The notes: generated by a model not told the origin, from the letters alone. A DNA stretch of 64,000 nucleotides from Acidovorax soli (GCF_014207955.1 NZ_JACHLK010000006.1:1-64000), one strand, 5' to 3'. Shown: positions 51,119 to 60,419, numbered from the stretch's first letter. Numbers and translations: made by a program.

Positions 51119-51922
51119 TTGAGATTCCTGCTGTCTTATCTGTGGCCCTGGCGCCATTTGCCTCTGGTGCTGCAACTGGCGCGGCGCGAAGTGCACGCCC
51201 GCTATCGCCAATCGTGGCTGGGTATGGTGTGGGTGGTGCTTACGCCTTTGCTGATGCTCGGCGTGTACACCCTGGTGTTCCGCCACGTCATGCGCGTGCG
51301 CTGGCATGGTGTGGATGAAGGCAATCTGGCCTTTGCATTGCGCATCTATGCAGGCCTGGCGGTGTTCGGCTTCTTCGCGGAGTGCGTGAACCGCGCGCCC
51401 AACCTGGTGCTGGAGCAGCCCCACCTGGTCAAGAAAGTCGTCTTTCCGCTGGAGATCATGCCCTGGGTGAACGCGGCCAGCGCCTCTGTGGGCCTGGCGG
51501 TGTCGGCGCTTCTGCTGGTGGGGCTGGCGCTGCTGAGCGGCCATGGGCTGCCCGTCACCGCGCTGGCCCTGCCCCTGGTCTGGCTGCCCTTGCTCCCGCT
51601 CGTGCTGGGCCTGGGTTGGTTCCTGGCCGGAGTGGGCACTTATGTGCGTGATGTGGGACAGGTGCTGGGCATGGTGGTTGCGGCGCTGATGTTCCTGAGC
51701 CCCATCTTCTTTCCGGTGGAGGCCCTGCCCGAAGCCGTGCGCCCCTGGCTGCTGCTCAACCCATTGGCCTGGGTGATGACAGGCACGCGCGAAGTATTGC
51801 TCCAGGGCCGCTGGCCCGACTGGCAGGCCCTGGCGGTGCTGCTGGCCGCCTGCACTACCGTGGCGGCAGTCGGCGCGGCGTTCTTCCACAAGGTTCGCAC
51901 GGGGTTCTCCGATGTCGTTTGA
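51119..51922 (+). CDS. wzm: ABC-2 type glycan export permease (Wzm/KpsM-like)
   Basis: A 267-aa integral membrane permease with six predicted helices. QLARREVHARYRQSWLGMVWVVLTPLL (trimmed; about 17-40) is the amphipathic entry region typical of O-antigen/polysaccharide exporters, and FFPVEALPEAVRPWLLLNPL (about 197-216) precedes the last helices. The likely start is the TTG at 51119 (MRFLLSYLWPW) since no in-frame ATG exists nearby. The ATPase gene overlaps its 3' end. Together they move lipid-linked glycan across the inner membrane. Confidence 0.82.
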   Translation: MRFLLSYLWPWRHLPLVLQLARREVHARYRQSWLGMVWVVLTPLLMLGVYTLVFRHVMRVRWHGVDEGNLAFALRIYAGLAVFGFFAECVNRAPNLVLEQPHLVKKVVFPLEIMPWVNAASASVGLAVSALLLVGLALLSGHGLPVTALALPLVWLPLLPLVLGLGWFLAGVGTYVRDVGQVLGMVVAALMFLSPIFFPVEALPEAVRPWLLLNPLAWVMTGTREVLLQGRWPDWQALAVLLAACTTVAAVGAAFFHKVRTGFSDVV

Positions 51923-53228
51923 TCAACCGGCGGGCACCCCCGAGACCCTGGCCATCGAAGCCCGCCACGTGGGCAAGCGGTTTTCGCTGTTCTCGCAGCC
52001 CAGCGACCGCCTCAAGCAACTCCTGTGGGGCCGCTACAAGCAATACAGCCGGGATTTCTGGGCGCTGCAGGACGTGAGTTTCGATATCCGCCGCGGCGAG
52101 GTGGTGGGCCTGGTGGGACGCAATGGCGCCGGCAAGTCCACGCTGCTGCAAATGGTGTGCGGCACGCTCGCCCCCACCCACGGCACCCTGGCCGTGCGCG
52201 GGCGCGTGGCGGCGCTGCTGGAGCTTGGCGCAGGCTTCAGCCCCGATTTCAGCGGACTCGAGAATGTGTACATGAACGCCGCCATCCTGGGCATGGGGCG
52301 GGCACAGGTGGATGAGCGGCTGGACAGCATTCTGGCGTTTGCCGACATCGGGCACTTCATCCACCAGCCGGTCAAGACCTACTCGAGCGGCATGTTCGTG
52401 CGCCTGGCGTTTGCCGTGGCAACCAGCGTGGACCCGGACATTCTGGTCATCGACGAAGCCCTCTCGGTGGGCGATGGCGCCTTTGCGCGCAAGTCCTTCG
52501 ACCGCATCATGGACATGAAGGACCGGGGTGCAACCATCCTGTTCTGCTCGCATTCCATGTACCACGTGCAGGCCCTGTGCTCACGCGCCCTGTGGCTCGA
52601 AGGCGGGCGCATGCGCATGTGGGACGAGGCACCCAAGGTCACGGCCGCCTACGAGACCTCGCTGGTGATGGAGGACGCGCCCAGCCGCGAGGGCACCAAG
52701 GGCACGGCCACCGTCGGCGCACCCGCCGCCGCGGCAACAGCGGACCCGTTCGAGGCCGACTCCGTGGCGCATGGCGCCAGGGTGCGCAAGGCGCCCGACG
52801 GCACGGCCGTGATCACCGACATCCAGGCGCTCGCCGATGGCGTGGCCGGGCGCGAACTGGCCATCCATTCCGGCCGCACGACGCTGGAACTGCGCGTGCA
52901 GTTCGACAGCGACCCGGCCCTGCCCTGCCCCTCCGTGGCCATTGGCATCGCCCATGCCAATGGCACGGTGGTGGCCAGCGCCGGCAGTGCCAACGATGGC
53001 GTGGAGCTGTCCAGGGACGCTTTTGGCTCGGGCACCGGCACGCTCACGCTGCCACAACTGCCCCTGCTGCAGGGCGACTACACGATCTCGGTGATCCTGG
53101 CCTGCGAACGTGGCCTGCACCCTTATGAGATCGTGGAGCGGGCCATCACCCTGCGCGTGGTGCAAACCGGGCTGGAGCAAGGCCTGGTGAGCCTGCCGCG
53201 CCGGTGGACGGGCAAGGTGGCGGCATGA
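51912..53228 (+). CDS. wzt: ABC glycan export ATPase with C-terminal carbohydrate-binding domain (Wzt)
   Basis: A 438-aa protein. The ATPase half has Walker A GRNGAGKST (about 69-77), signature YSSGMFVRLAFA (about 157-168) and Walker B ILVIDEALSVGD (about 176-187). A C-terminal Wzt-type domain (about 290-430; ISVILACERGLHPYEIVE near 400) binds the glycan's capping group. That implies a modified (for example methylated) chain end, consistent with the methyltransferases downstream. It overlaps the permease gene upstream and the acetyltransferase gene downstream (ATGA). Confidence 0.88.
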   Translation: MSFDQPAGTPETLAIEARHVGKRFSLFSQPSDRLKQLLWGRYKQYSRDFWALQDVSFDIRRGEVVGLVGRNGAGKSTLLQMVCGTLAPTHGTLAVRGRVAALLELGAGFSPDFSGLENVYMNAAILGMGRAQVDERLDSILAFADIGHFIHQPVKTYSSGMFVRLAFAVATSVDPDILVIDEALSVGDGAFARKSFDRIMDMKDRGATILFCSHSMYHVQALCSRALWLEGGRMRMWDEAPKVTAAYETSLVMEDAPSREGTKGTATVGAPAAAATADPFEADSVAHGARVRKAPDGTAVITDIQALADGVAGRELAIHSGRTTLELRVQFDSDPALPCPSVAIGIAHANGTVVASAGSANDGVELSRDAFGSGTGTLTLPQLPLLQGDYTISVILACERGLHPYEIVERAITLRVVQTGLEQGLVSLPRRWTGKVAA

Positions 53229-54217
53229 ACGCACGGTCCTGGCATGCGGTCAACCTGGGGGCGCCCGAGTCCCCCGAAGTACGCACCCTGTTCGCCCAGG
53301 TGTTCGGTGCCCCCATGAGCGATGCCCTGTGGCAATGGAAGTACGCCGACGGCCGGGGCCAGGCCACCGGCACGCGCGATCTGGCCGGCCAGCTGATCGC
53401 CCACTACGGCGGCACGGCCCGCACCCTGGTGTGGGGCGGCCAGGAACGCCCGGCGGTGCAGTTGGGCGACGTGATGGTCATGGAGCAGGCGCGTGGCGTG
53501 CTGTCGCGCAACGGCGCCTTTGCCACGGCAGCCCAGTCGTTTCTGCAGCAGCACATCGGTGCGCAAACCCGTTTCGCCATAGGTTTCGGCTTCCCCAACG
53601 AGCGTGCCGCCCGGCTGGGCAAGGCCTTGGGGCTCTATGAAACCCTGGGTGAAGTGCTTGCCCTGGAATGGCCCAGCCTGCAGCCGGGCCAGCATGGCGG
53701 GCTTCGCCGGTGGGCAACGGCACCACTGGACTGGGCCGATCCGCGCACACAAGGCCAGCTGGACACGCTGTGGCAGGCATTGCGCAGCGATGCGCACCAC
53801 TTCGTTCTGCCCCGGCGCGATGCCAGCTGGTGGCGCCACCGCTTCGCCAACCACCCCGATGGGCCCTACCAGGCCTGGTGGGTGCGCCATCGCTTCACCC
53901 GGCGCATTCAGGGTGCAGTGGTTCTGCGGCCGGGCCCCGCCACCTGGGAGATCCTGGATTGGGTAGCGCCTTTGCGCCATACAGAAACCGTGCTGGTGGC
54001 TGCACGCGCCCTGGCGGCGTCTGCGGGCGCCGCCGGACTCACCGGCTGGTTCAGCGCGCCACTGGCAGCGCAGTTGGGCGCCATGCCGGCGCTCGCGGGC
54101 GCCGCTTCGCAACTGGCATGTACCAACTGCGTGACGGTGGCACGTGACCCTGCGCTCACCCCCGATCTGCTCCAACGCCCCTGGTGGCTTACCGGAGGGG
54201 ATACCGATTTTCGCTAA
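53225..54217 (+). CDS. GNAT-like acyl/acetyltransferase in the glycan cluster
   Basis: A 330-aa protein weakly resembling two-domain GNAT acetyltransferases: WQWKYADGRGQ near residues 37-47, a VQLGDVMVMEQARGVLSRNGAFATAAQSFL-like acceptor segment near 81-108, and FAIGFGFPNERAARLGKALGLY (trimmed; about 119-138), a typical GNAT cofactor-side pattern. No signal peptide. It probably modifies a sugar or protein amine within the glycan pathway. It overlaps the Wzt stop in ATGA, so it is co-translated. Assignment is tentative. Confidence 0.6.
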   Translation: MNARSWHAVNLGAPESPEVRTLFAQVFGAPMSDALWQWKYADGRGQATGTRDLAGQLIAHYGGTARTLVWGGQERPAVQLGDVMVMEQARGVLSRNGAFATAAQSFLQQHIGAQTRFAIGFGFPNERAARLGKALGLYETLGEVLALEWPSLQPGQHGGLRRWATAPLDWADPRTQGQLDTLWQALRSDAHHFVLPRRDASWWRHRFANHPDGPYQAWWVRHRFTRRIQGAVVLRPGPATWEILDWVAPLRHTETVLVAARALAASAGAAGLTGWFSAPLAAQLGAMPALAGAASQLACTNCVTVARDPALTPDLLQRPWWLTGGDTDFR

Positions 54218-54305
54218 GCTTGGCCCTTGAGGCCTGCGCGCAGCCATTGGCCCTCTCTGTAGGCCCCTGCGCTGTTTTCCACGATGATGGACAGGAGCCC
54301 TTGCA

Positions 54306-55157
54306 ATGGGCCCGTGCCAATCCCTTTTATCGAATTTTATGCACAGCGCACACGAAGTTTCAGATTTTTACGCTCAGAACCGCGACTACTGGATCGCCCT
54401 GGGCAGCAAGGAAGCCGCACCGCCCACCGTGATGCTCAACTTTGGCTTGTGGTCGAACGGGGTGAACCACCTGTACGAGGCCCAGCAGTCGCTGGTGCAC
54501 CGCATCATCGCGTCCATTCCCAAGGATGGCGTCCAGGGGGTGGAAGTGGGCTGTGGCATCGGCGGCATCAGCATCAACGTGCTCAAGCAATTGCCGCATG
54601 CGCGCATGACGGGCGTGGACATCGCAGAAGGCCAACTGGCCCTGGCGCAGGCCAATGCCAAGGCCCATGGGGTGCAGGACCGCTTCCAGGCGCAGCAGGG
54701 CAATTCCATGGCCCTGCCGCTGCAGGACAACGCGTTCGACTTCGGGCTGTGCATCGAATCGTCGTTCCACTACGACAACAAGCCCTCGTTCTTCGGCGAG
54801 ATCTTTCGCACCCTGCGGCCGGGCGGCCGCGCCGTGGTGGCAGACATCACCTGTTCGCGCGTGGAGGGTGTCCGCTTCCGCCAGGGCAACTACTTCGAAA
54901 GCGCGGAGACCTACCACGGACTCATCCGCGACGCCGGCTTCGAACTGGTGTCCACCGAGGACATCGGACCGGAGGTATATGGCCCGCTGTACCACCATGT
55001 GCATGCATTCAATGCCGGCCAGCCCGGCAACCGCAGCCGCATCTCCAAGTACTGGTCGCTGGTGCTGAACAACTACCGTGAGCTCGCCCAGGAGGGTGAC
55101 ATGGGGTACCACATCTTCGTGTTGAAGAAGCCGGAAGCCCCGGCGCAAAGCCGTTGA
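54306..55157 (+). CDS. Class I SAM-dependent methyltransferase
   Basis: A 283-aa methyltransferase. Motif I is GVEVGCGIGGISINVLK (about 77-93), motif II acid in MTGVDIAEGQLALA (about 100-113), and DFGLCIESSFHYDNKPSF (about 143-160) is the post-I acid region. The fold resembles small-molecule or sugar O-methyltransferases (UbiE/TocC-like). The ATG at 54306 is preferred since AGGAG lies 8 bases upstream; the next ATG (54339) has none. It overlaps the following gene. A glycan-capping methylation is a good guess given Wzt's C-terminal domain. Confidence 0.82.
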   Translation: MGPCQSLLSNFMHSAHEVSDFYAQNRDYWIALGSKEAAPPTVMLNFGLWSNGVNHLYEAQQSLVHRIIASIPKDGVQGVEVGCGIGGISINVLKQLPHARMTGVDIAEGQLALAQANAKAHGVQDRFQAQQGNSMALPLQDNAFDFGLCIESSFHYDNKPSFFGEIFRTLRPGGRAVVADITCSRVEGVRFRQGNYFESAETYHGLIRDAGFELVSTEDIGPEVYGPLYHHVHAFNAGQPGNRSRISKYWSLVLNNYRELAQEGDMGYHIFVLKKPEAPAQSR

Positions 55158-56101
55158 AGCAGTTTCCGCGCTGGCTGTCGCGGGGCGTGGCACGGCTGGA
55201 CTATGGCCTGGTGCTGCCCCTTCTGGCCCGACTGCCGCGCTGGCTTGCCCGCCCGCTGTGGATACTGCGTGGCTGCATCAACTATGCGATGGATTGGGAC
55301 TGGCGCACTTTGTCGCTGGGCCACGGCTATGTGCGCGAAGCCACGCAGCACGCCATGGCGCAATTGCGCCTGCAGGCCAAAGAAGGCACGCTGCCGCGCC
55401 GGTTGACGCTGCGGCGCTTCGTCTGCATGTCGCGCGAGGAGGTCGAGGCCGCCAGGCTGACCCATCTGGACCGCAAGACCATCCAGGCCAGGATCACCGG
55501 CCTGGAGCCACTGCTCCAAGCGCGCGACAGGCAGCAAGGCGTGGTCCTCATGACGGCGCATTTCGACAGCCTCTATGTAGGGCTGGCGGCGCTTGCCGAA
55601 GCCGGCCTCACGGTCAATCTCATGGCCACCCGGCTCACCGACGATGCCATGGTGCCGCCGGCCATCAGCCGGCACTTTGCCACCAAGGCCGTGGCGCTGA
55701 ACCGGCTGCTGGCGCCCGGGCGGGTGATGCACCTCGAGGACAGCATGCGGGTTTTCGTGAGTGCGCTGCGCCGCGGGGAAATCGTGGTCATCGCCTGCGA
55801 TGGCCCCTCCACCTCGCAGGACCGGGCGCAGCCCGTGGAGTTTCTGGGCGCACGGCGGCTGATGGCATCGGGCCCGCAGTTTCTGGCCAAAGCCGGCCAC
55901 GCGCCCCTGGCGCTCTACACATGCCAGGAAGGGCCGGGCGGACACTTCACGGTGGAGGTCACCGAACCCACTTCCCTCGAAGAGGGTGGCTTGCAGCGTG
56001 CCTATACGGCACTCGAACGCCATCTGCTGGCCCATCCCTGGCAATGGTGGGCCGCCGACCTGTACCGCACCTATGTGGCCGCCGAGGCCAAGGGCGCATG
56101 A
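55154..56101 (+). CDS. Lysophospholipid/lipid A acyltransferase-like protein
   Basis: A 315-aa protein resembling the LpxL/HtrB-type acyltransferase superfamily: VVLMTAHFDSLYVGLAAL (about 132-149) lies where the catalytic histidine motif of that family (normally HxxxxD/E) is expected. Only the histidine is clear; no acidic residue sits five positions later. VVIACDGPSTSQDRAQPVEFLG (trimmed; about 213-232) resembles the family's later segment. The start is a TTG inside the stop of the methyltransferase gene (TTGA). It may acylate a lipid or glycan intermediate, or may have lost classical activity. Confidence 0.6.
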   Translation: MKQFPRWLSRGVARLDYGLVLPLLARLPRWLARPLWILRGCINYAMDWDWRTLSLGHGYVREATQHAMAQLRLQAKEGTLPRRLTLRRFVCMSREEVEAARLTHLDRKTIQARITGLEPLLQARDRQQGVVLMTAHFDSLYVGLAALAEAGLTVNLMATRLTDDAMVPPAISRHFATKAVALNRLLAPGRVMHLEDSMRVFVSALRRGEIVVIACDGPSTSQDRAQPVEFLGARRLMASGPQFLAKAGHAPLALYTCQEGPGGHFTVEVTEPTSLEEGGLQRAYTALERHLLAHPWQWWAADLYRTYVAAEAKGA

Positions 56102-56134
56102 TGGCGGCTGGTACCGCTCCAAGGATGGTTGACC

Positions 56135-56878
56135 GTGTCTGATTTTCTGTTTGTCAGTGCCGTGAGCAGCTTCGACATCGTGCGGGAGCGCTTGCTGGCA
56201 TCCCCTTGCATGGCGGCCGGCAGGCAGCCGCTGGTGCTGCGCTGGAACGCCCCGTCCGCAGCCCAGGTGTTCAACGCCGTGATGGACTCCCGCCCCCCGC
56301 AGGAATGGGTGGTGTGGGTGCACCAGGACGTGGTCCTGCCCGAGGGCTGGGACACCTTGTTCGCACGGGCCATCGCACAGGCCGAGCTGCAGTTGGGGCG
56401 CCTGTCCGTCGTGGGAGCCTACGGCGTGGTCGGCGCTGGAGGCGCCGCTGTCCACGCGGGCCACGTGCTGGACCGCGGCCAGGTGCTGCGTGGCCCGGCA
56501 CCGCTGCCCTGTCTGGTGGACAGCCTGGACGAACTGCTGGTGGCCGTGCGCAGCGACAGCGGCCTGCGCATGGACCCGGCGCTGGGTTGGGACTTCTACG
56601 CCACCGACCTGGTGCTGCAGGCCCAGGCGGCGGGCCTGCAGGCCGCCGCCGTCGATGCGTTTTGCGAACACTGGTCCAACACACCGCAGCACCCGCCCCT
56701 GCCCCGCCCCACTGCACAGCGCATTGCGCGCAGCGGAGCGGCGTTCGAAGCCAAGTGGCAGCAGAAACTCCCCCTCACGACCACCTGCGTGGCCATCCAC
56801 CAGCGCGGCGATGTGCGAGCCCTGGCGCAGGCCATGCTCGCGCCCGACGCGCAGCCCCTGGACCAGGACGCGCCATGA
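56135..56878 (+). CDS. Glycosyltransferase-like protein (GT-A fold)
   Basis: A 247-aa protein with a GT-A-like layout: FLFVSAVSSFDIVRERLLAS at the start, PPQEWVVWVHQDVVLPEGW (about 55-73) resembling the D-x-D nucleotide-sugar region (HQD), GRLSVVGAYGVVGAGG (about 88-103), and a GWDFYATDLVLQA segment (about 151-163) like the acceptor side of such enzymes. GTG at 56135 is favoured because AAGGA lies at a normal distance; a TTG six bases earlier would be too close. The sugar donor is unknown. It overlaps the next gene in ATGA. Confidence 0.6.
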   Translation: MSDFLFVSAVSSFDIVRERLLASPCMAAGRQPLVLRWNAPSAAQVFNAVMDSRPPQEWVVWVHQDVVLPEGWDTLFARAIAQAELQLGRLSVVGAYGVVGAGGAAVHAGHVLDRGQVLRGPAPLPCLVDSLDELLVAVRSDSGLRMDPALGWDFYATDLVLQAQAAGLQAAAVDAFCEHWSNTPQHPPLPRPTAQRIARSGAAFEAKWQQKLPLTTTCVAIHQRGDVRALAQAMLAPDAQPLDQDAP

Positions 56879-58059
56879 GCACCATCGCATTGGTCATCGT
56901 CTCGACCGCGTCGAGCCCGTTGTCTTCGGAAGAATTCCGCTACGGCTGGGACCAGTTGCATCGCATCCTGCCAGCGCCCACGGTGTGGCAAGAGATGCCC
57001 GAGCCGGCCAGTCCGCAGGCATGGGGCCCTGCGCTGGAGCGGGCATCGGCAGCCGCAGCGCTGGAGGGAAACGCCCGCGTGCTGCTGCTGCGACATGGCC
57101 ATGTCATGGTCGGGCCCGATGTGCTGGATCGGCTGCTTCGGGCGCTGGACGATGCGCAGGGGACGCTCTCGGCCGTGCACGCGTTCGACCCGGGCTTTCC
57201 GCCGGCCCTCGGTCCCGACTACTGCACCGTGCGCGGCATGGAGCGCTACCTGGCACAGCTGGGCGCCCGTGATCTGCCCCCGCTGCCCGACAGTGGGCAG
57301 CACACACCGCTGGTGACCCTGACCACCGCTGCCGCCGTGCGTGCCGGCACCGTGCGCAGCCACGCCCAATGGGTGCCCGGGGCTTTCGTGCACGACTTCG
57401 CCAGCTACCACCAGGCACGGCGCGAAGACATGCTGCCCCTGCTGCCTGCCGGTGCGGCCCGGGTGCTGGATGTGGGCGGCGGCGAGGGGGGCTTTCTGCA
57501 GGCGATCAAGGAGCTGCGCGGCTGCGAAACCCATCTGGCCGAGTATTCGGAAGAAGCCTGCCGCACAGCACGCGGCCAGGTGGACCATGTGTGGCAGGGC
57601 GACTTTCTCACCCAACCCTTTGCCGGGTTGCCAGGACAGGGCAAAGCCACTTTTGACTGCATCAGCTTTCTGGATGTGCTGGAGCATGCCAATGACCCAC
57701 GGGCCTGGCTGGCCCGGGCCCGGGGCCTGCTGGCACCGGGTGGATCGGTCCTCTTGTCCATTCCCAATGTGGGCCACTGGGGCGTGGTGGCCGACCTGAT
57801 CGAAGGACGCTGGGACTACTGCCCGCTGGGCATCCATTGCGTGACCCATGTGCGCTTCTTCACATGGAAGACCTTGCAGGACCTGCTGGCGAGCGCAGGA
57901 TTCCAGGTGGAACACCTGGAGCGCGTGCAGGTGCCCGCCCCGGATGACTGGGCCCGCCACTGGGCCCAGAGCCCGCGCCTCGCGGCAGATCCGGAGAGCT
58001 GGAACACCTACGCCTTCCTGGTACGCGCCACACCCCTCCCGGAGGGTCCATGGGTTTGA
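56875..58059 (+). CDS. Fusion: glycosyltransferase-like N-half and SAM methyltransferase C-half
   Basis: A 394-aa protein. Residues 1-175 have a GT-A-like appearance (LVIVSTASSPLSSEEFRYGW; LLLRHGHVMVGPDVLDRLL near 70-88) but no clear DxD motif. From about 185 it is a class I methyltransferase: ARVLDVGGGEGGFLQAI (about 196-212), FDCISFLDVLEHANDP (about 259-274) and SVLLSIPNVGHWGVVADL (about 292-309), which is typical of sugar or polyketide methyltransferases. ATG at 56875 overlaps the previous stop. The domain pairing suggests sugar transfer and methylation by one polypeptide, or a dead transferase used for docking. Confidence 0.7.
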   Translation: MSTIALVIVSTASSPLSSEEFRYGWDQLHRILPAPTVWQEMPEPASPQAWGPALERASAAAALEGNARVLLLRHGHVMVGPDVLDRLLRALDDAQGTLSAVHAFDPGFPPALGPDYCTVRGMERYLAQLGARDLPPLPDSGQHTPLVTLTTAAAVRAGTVRSHAQWVPGAFVHDFASYHQARREDMLPLLPAGAARVLDVGGGEGGFLQAIKELRGCETHLAEYSEEACRTARGQVDHVWQGDFLTQPFAGLPGQGKATFDCISFLDVLEHANDPRAWLARARGLLAPGGSVLLSIPNVGHWGVVADLIEGRWDYCPLGIHCVTHVRFFTWKTLQDLLASAGFQVEHLERVQVPAPDDWARHWAQSPRLAADPESWNTYAFLVRATPLPEGPWV

Positions 58060-59186
58060 GCTGCTGTGCCGTTCTGGTGAACTACCGCGATGCGGCCGAG
58101 ATTGCGGCGGCCGTGGCGTCGGTGCTGGCCGATGCGCCCGGCATCGAGGTGCGCGTGGTCGACAACAGCGACGACGATGCGCAGTGGGCCTTGCTGCGGT
58201 CATTGCTGCCGCCGACCGTGCACAGCCACCGCTCAGACGGCAACATCGGTTTTGGCCGCGGCTGCAATCTGGCCGTGCAGGCCTCATCCGCCGACTGTTT
58301 TTTTCTGGTGAACCCCGACGTGCGCCTGGTCAAGGGATGCACGGCGGCACTGGTGGATGTACTGGCCCGTGATGCCACGCTGGGGGCGGTCGCTCCCCGG
58401 CAGTTCCTCGATGCAGCCCTGCAGTGGCGCCTACCGCCCAGTTGGCTGCCCACGGCCGTGCGCGCATGGGCCACCGAGCGTGCCCGCCGGGAGCCTACCA
58501 TTCGGGACAGGGTCCGCCGGGCCACCGGGGCCGAGGCCTTGCGTTCCTGGCAGGCCCGGCACGCCCCCTTGCGCCAGCGGGCGCTGTCAGGCGGCGCAGT
58601 CATGCTGCACCGCCGGGTTCTGGACGCGAAGGGCGACCTGTTCGACCCACGCTTTTTCATGTACTTCGAGGACTCCGACCTGTGCATGCGTTTGCGCCGC
58701 CAAGGCTGGCGCATGGCCATGGCCCCCGAAGCGCAGGCGGTTCATGCCTGGCGCAATGCGCCCCACAAGCAGGGCATGATGGAAGATGGCGCCGCCATCT
58801 ACTTCGCCAAGCACTATGCAGGGGATCGCTGGCTTCACAAAGCCCACCAGTTGCAGCACATGCCGCCCGGCCCGCTGGGGGACCTGGAGCAGCCAGGCCA
58901 GCGAACGACCGACGGCATTGCGCTGGAGGTGCCCACCGCACTCCAGCAAGGCTGGGTGCTGGAGTTGAGCCCCGATCCCTTGCGGCAGATCTGTGTCGGG
59001 CACCTGGGAACCGGAGCACAGGCATTCGCCTCCTACCAAACGCTGGCGCATTTCGGAGAAGGAGCAGTGTTCGTGCGCTTGCGCAGCAGCAACCGCCTGG
59101 AACGCAGCGATGCCAGTGAAGTGCTGGCCAGATTCAACCCGCCCTATGGCCCACCCCAGGAGGCAGGAGCGCACCCATCGATCTGA
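58050..59186 (+). CDS. Glycosyltransferase family 2 (rhamnosyltransferase-like)
   Basis: A 378-aa cytoplasmic GT2 enzyme. CAVLVNYRDAAEIAAAVASVL begins the GT-A domain (about 4-23, trimmed), VDNSDDDAQWALL (about 38-50) and SADCFFLVNPDVRLVKG (about 79-95; D-x at NPD) follow, and MYFEDSDLCMRLRRQGWRMA (about 202-221) holds the catalytic acid region typical of rhamnosyltransferases. It overlaps the previous gene by 10 bases and is the last of the glycan operon. A C-terminal 80-residue extension (about 290-378) is not typical and its role is unclear. Confidence 0.85.
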   Translation: MGLSCCAVLVNYRDAAEIAAAVASVLADAPGIEVRVVDNSDDDAQWALLRSLLPPTVHSHRSDGNIGFGRGCNLAVQASSADCFFLVNPDVRLVKGCTAALVDVLARDATLGAVAPRQFLDAALQWRLPPSWLPTAVRAWATERARREPTIRDRVRRATGAEALRSWQARHAPLRQRALSGGAVMLHRRVLDAKGDLFDPRFFMYFEDSDLCMRLRRQGWRMAMAPEAQAVHAWRNAPHKQGMMEDGAAIYFAKHYAGDRWLHKAHQLQHMPPGPLGDLEQPGQRTTDGIALEVPTALQQGWVLELSPDPLRQICVGHLGTGAQAFASYQTLAHFGEGAVFVRLRSSNRLERSDASEVLARFNPPYGPPQEAGAHPSI

Positions 59187-59368
59187 GTGGCAGGCGCTCG
59201 CCACTGGGCGACACATCCTGTAGCGCCAAGGCCACCCGCCACTCTGCGAAAATCCAGCCATGGACGGGAAGAACATGCAGCAATGCGCTCCCGCGCCTTG
59301 CCATCGCCCAACACCTCCCTGCGCCGTCCGTCCAGCCGGGCTGGTCGCTGCAGCACCACTTGTTTCTC

Positions 59369-59384
59369 GCCAGGCGAGCCTGGC
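59369..59384. terminator. Short hairpin downstream of the glycan operon
   Basis: GCCAGG (59369-59374) and CCTGGC (59379-59384) with loop CGAG, followed by ATTTTC on the plus strand, about 180 bp after the last glycan gene and 27 bp before the next ATG. It is weak as a terminator and might instead be part of the leader of the next gene. Confidence 0.4.
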
Positions 59385-59410
59385 ATTTTCGATTTCTTGG
59401 GAGTGAGTAC

Positions 59411-60307
59411 ATGCCTACTCTAGGTTTCCTTTCTGCCCCTGCGGGCCAGCCATCGCCATGCACCTTGGCACTGGCATTGGCCGCAGCAGGCGTTGCCCTC
59501 AGCGGGCCGGCATGGGCGCAGGCTCCGCAAGGCACAGCCCCTGGGGCCGCGGTGCGCCCGGCGCCCACGGCAACGGGGCCGGCAGCAAGCGCACCCGCCG
59601 CTGCAGCTCCGGCAGCCGCAACGCCCCCTCCCGCCCCCGTCTACATGGGTGCAGCCAACCCCTTTGATGCCCAGCGCAAGGCATGGCCGGACCGTGTGCC
59701 GCCCGTGCCGCCGCCGCCACCCCCACCACCACCCGCCGTGGTCACCGACCAGGATCTGCAGCTGTATGGCGTGGTGATTGCAGGCAGCATCAAGATGGCC
59801 AATGTGCGCCTGGGCCCCCGCTTCGCCAGCGCCGCCACGGAGGGGCGTCCTTTCTCGACTTTCCGTGAAGGACAGGCGCTGGGCGAGTTCACCCTGAGCC
59901 AGGTTCACCCCACCCATGTGGTGCTCTCGGCGCCTGGCGGGCAACAGAGCATCTATTTCACCAAGAAAATGGACAGGGCCGCCGGCCCCGCAGCACCCGC
60001 CCCGGTAGCCCAGAGCCCATCGCCCGTGCAAGGCGCCACGCCCGTGGTGCAGGCACCCGCTGGAGATCCTGCGGCCACCCAGGCGGCTGCTGCAGCGCTC
60101 ACGCCCCCACCGGGTTCGGGTGTCGCCCAGGTGGCCCAGCAACAGGCAGCGGCCCCGGCCCCTGCACCGGCTCCCAACTCGCCGAACGCGGCGAACACGG
60201 TGTTCAACAGCCTCTCCGAAGCACTGAACGCTGCACGCAACAATGCCAGCATGCAGCAAAACCAAGGCGCCAACCCTTTCCAGGTTCCCAACGTACCTCG
60301 GCAGTAA
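59411..60307 (+). CDS. Exported protein with GspC/PilP-like homology-region fold
   Basis: A 298-aa protein with a signal-like N-terminus (hydrophobic stretch 16-37, cleavage near AWA-Q), then long Ala/Pro-rich linkers including a run of ten or so prolines (about 96-110). It has one compact domain: LQLYGVVIAGSIKMANVRLG (about 116-135), FREGQALGEFTLSQVHPTHVVL (trimmed) and YFTKKMD. This strand order resembles the HR domain of type II secretion GspC or PilP. No other type II secretion gene is in the window. It might be an orphan or belong to genes elsewhere; confidence in the family is limited. Confidence 0.6.
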   Translation: MPTLGFLSAPAGQPSPCTLALALAAAGVALSGPAWAQAPQGTAPGAAVRPAPTATGPAASAPAAAAPAAATPPPAPVYMGAANPFDAQRKAWPDRVPPVPPPPPPPPPAVVTDQDLQLYGVVIAGSIKMANVRLGPRFASAATEGRPFSTFREGQALGEFTLSQVHPTHVVLSAPGGQQSIYFTKKMDRAAGPAAPAPVAQSPSPVQGATPVVQAPAGDPAATQAAAAALTPPPGSGVAQVAQQQAAAPAPAPAPNSPNAANTVFNSLSEALNAARNNASMQQNQGANPFQVPNVPRQ

Positions 60308-60419
60308 GCACCCAGGCCGCGCGCATTGCGCTCACAGAGAAGTGCGCGGCCTGCCGGCCGCAACGCCTCGGGCGGACAGACGACCTGCCCCATCCAGACT
60401 GATCCGCACATCCCAAAGA

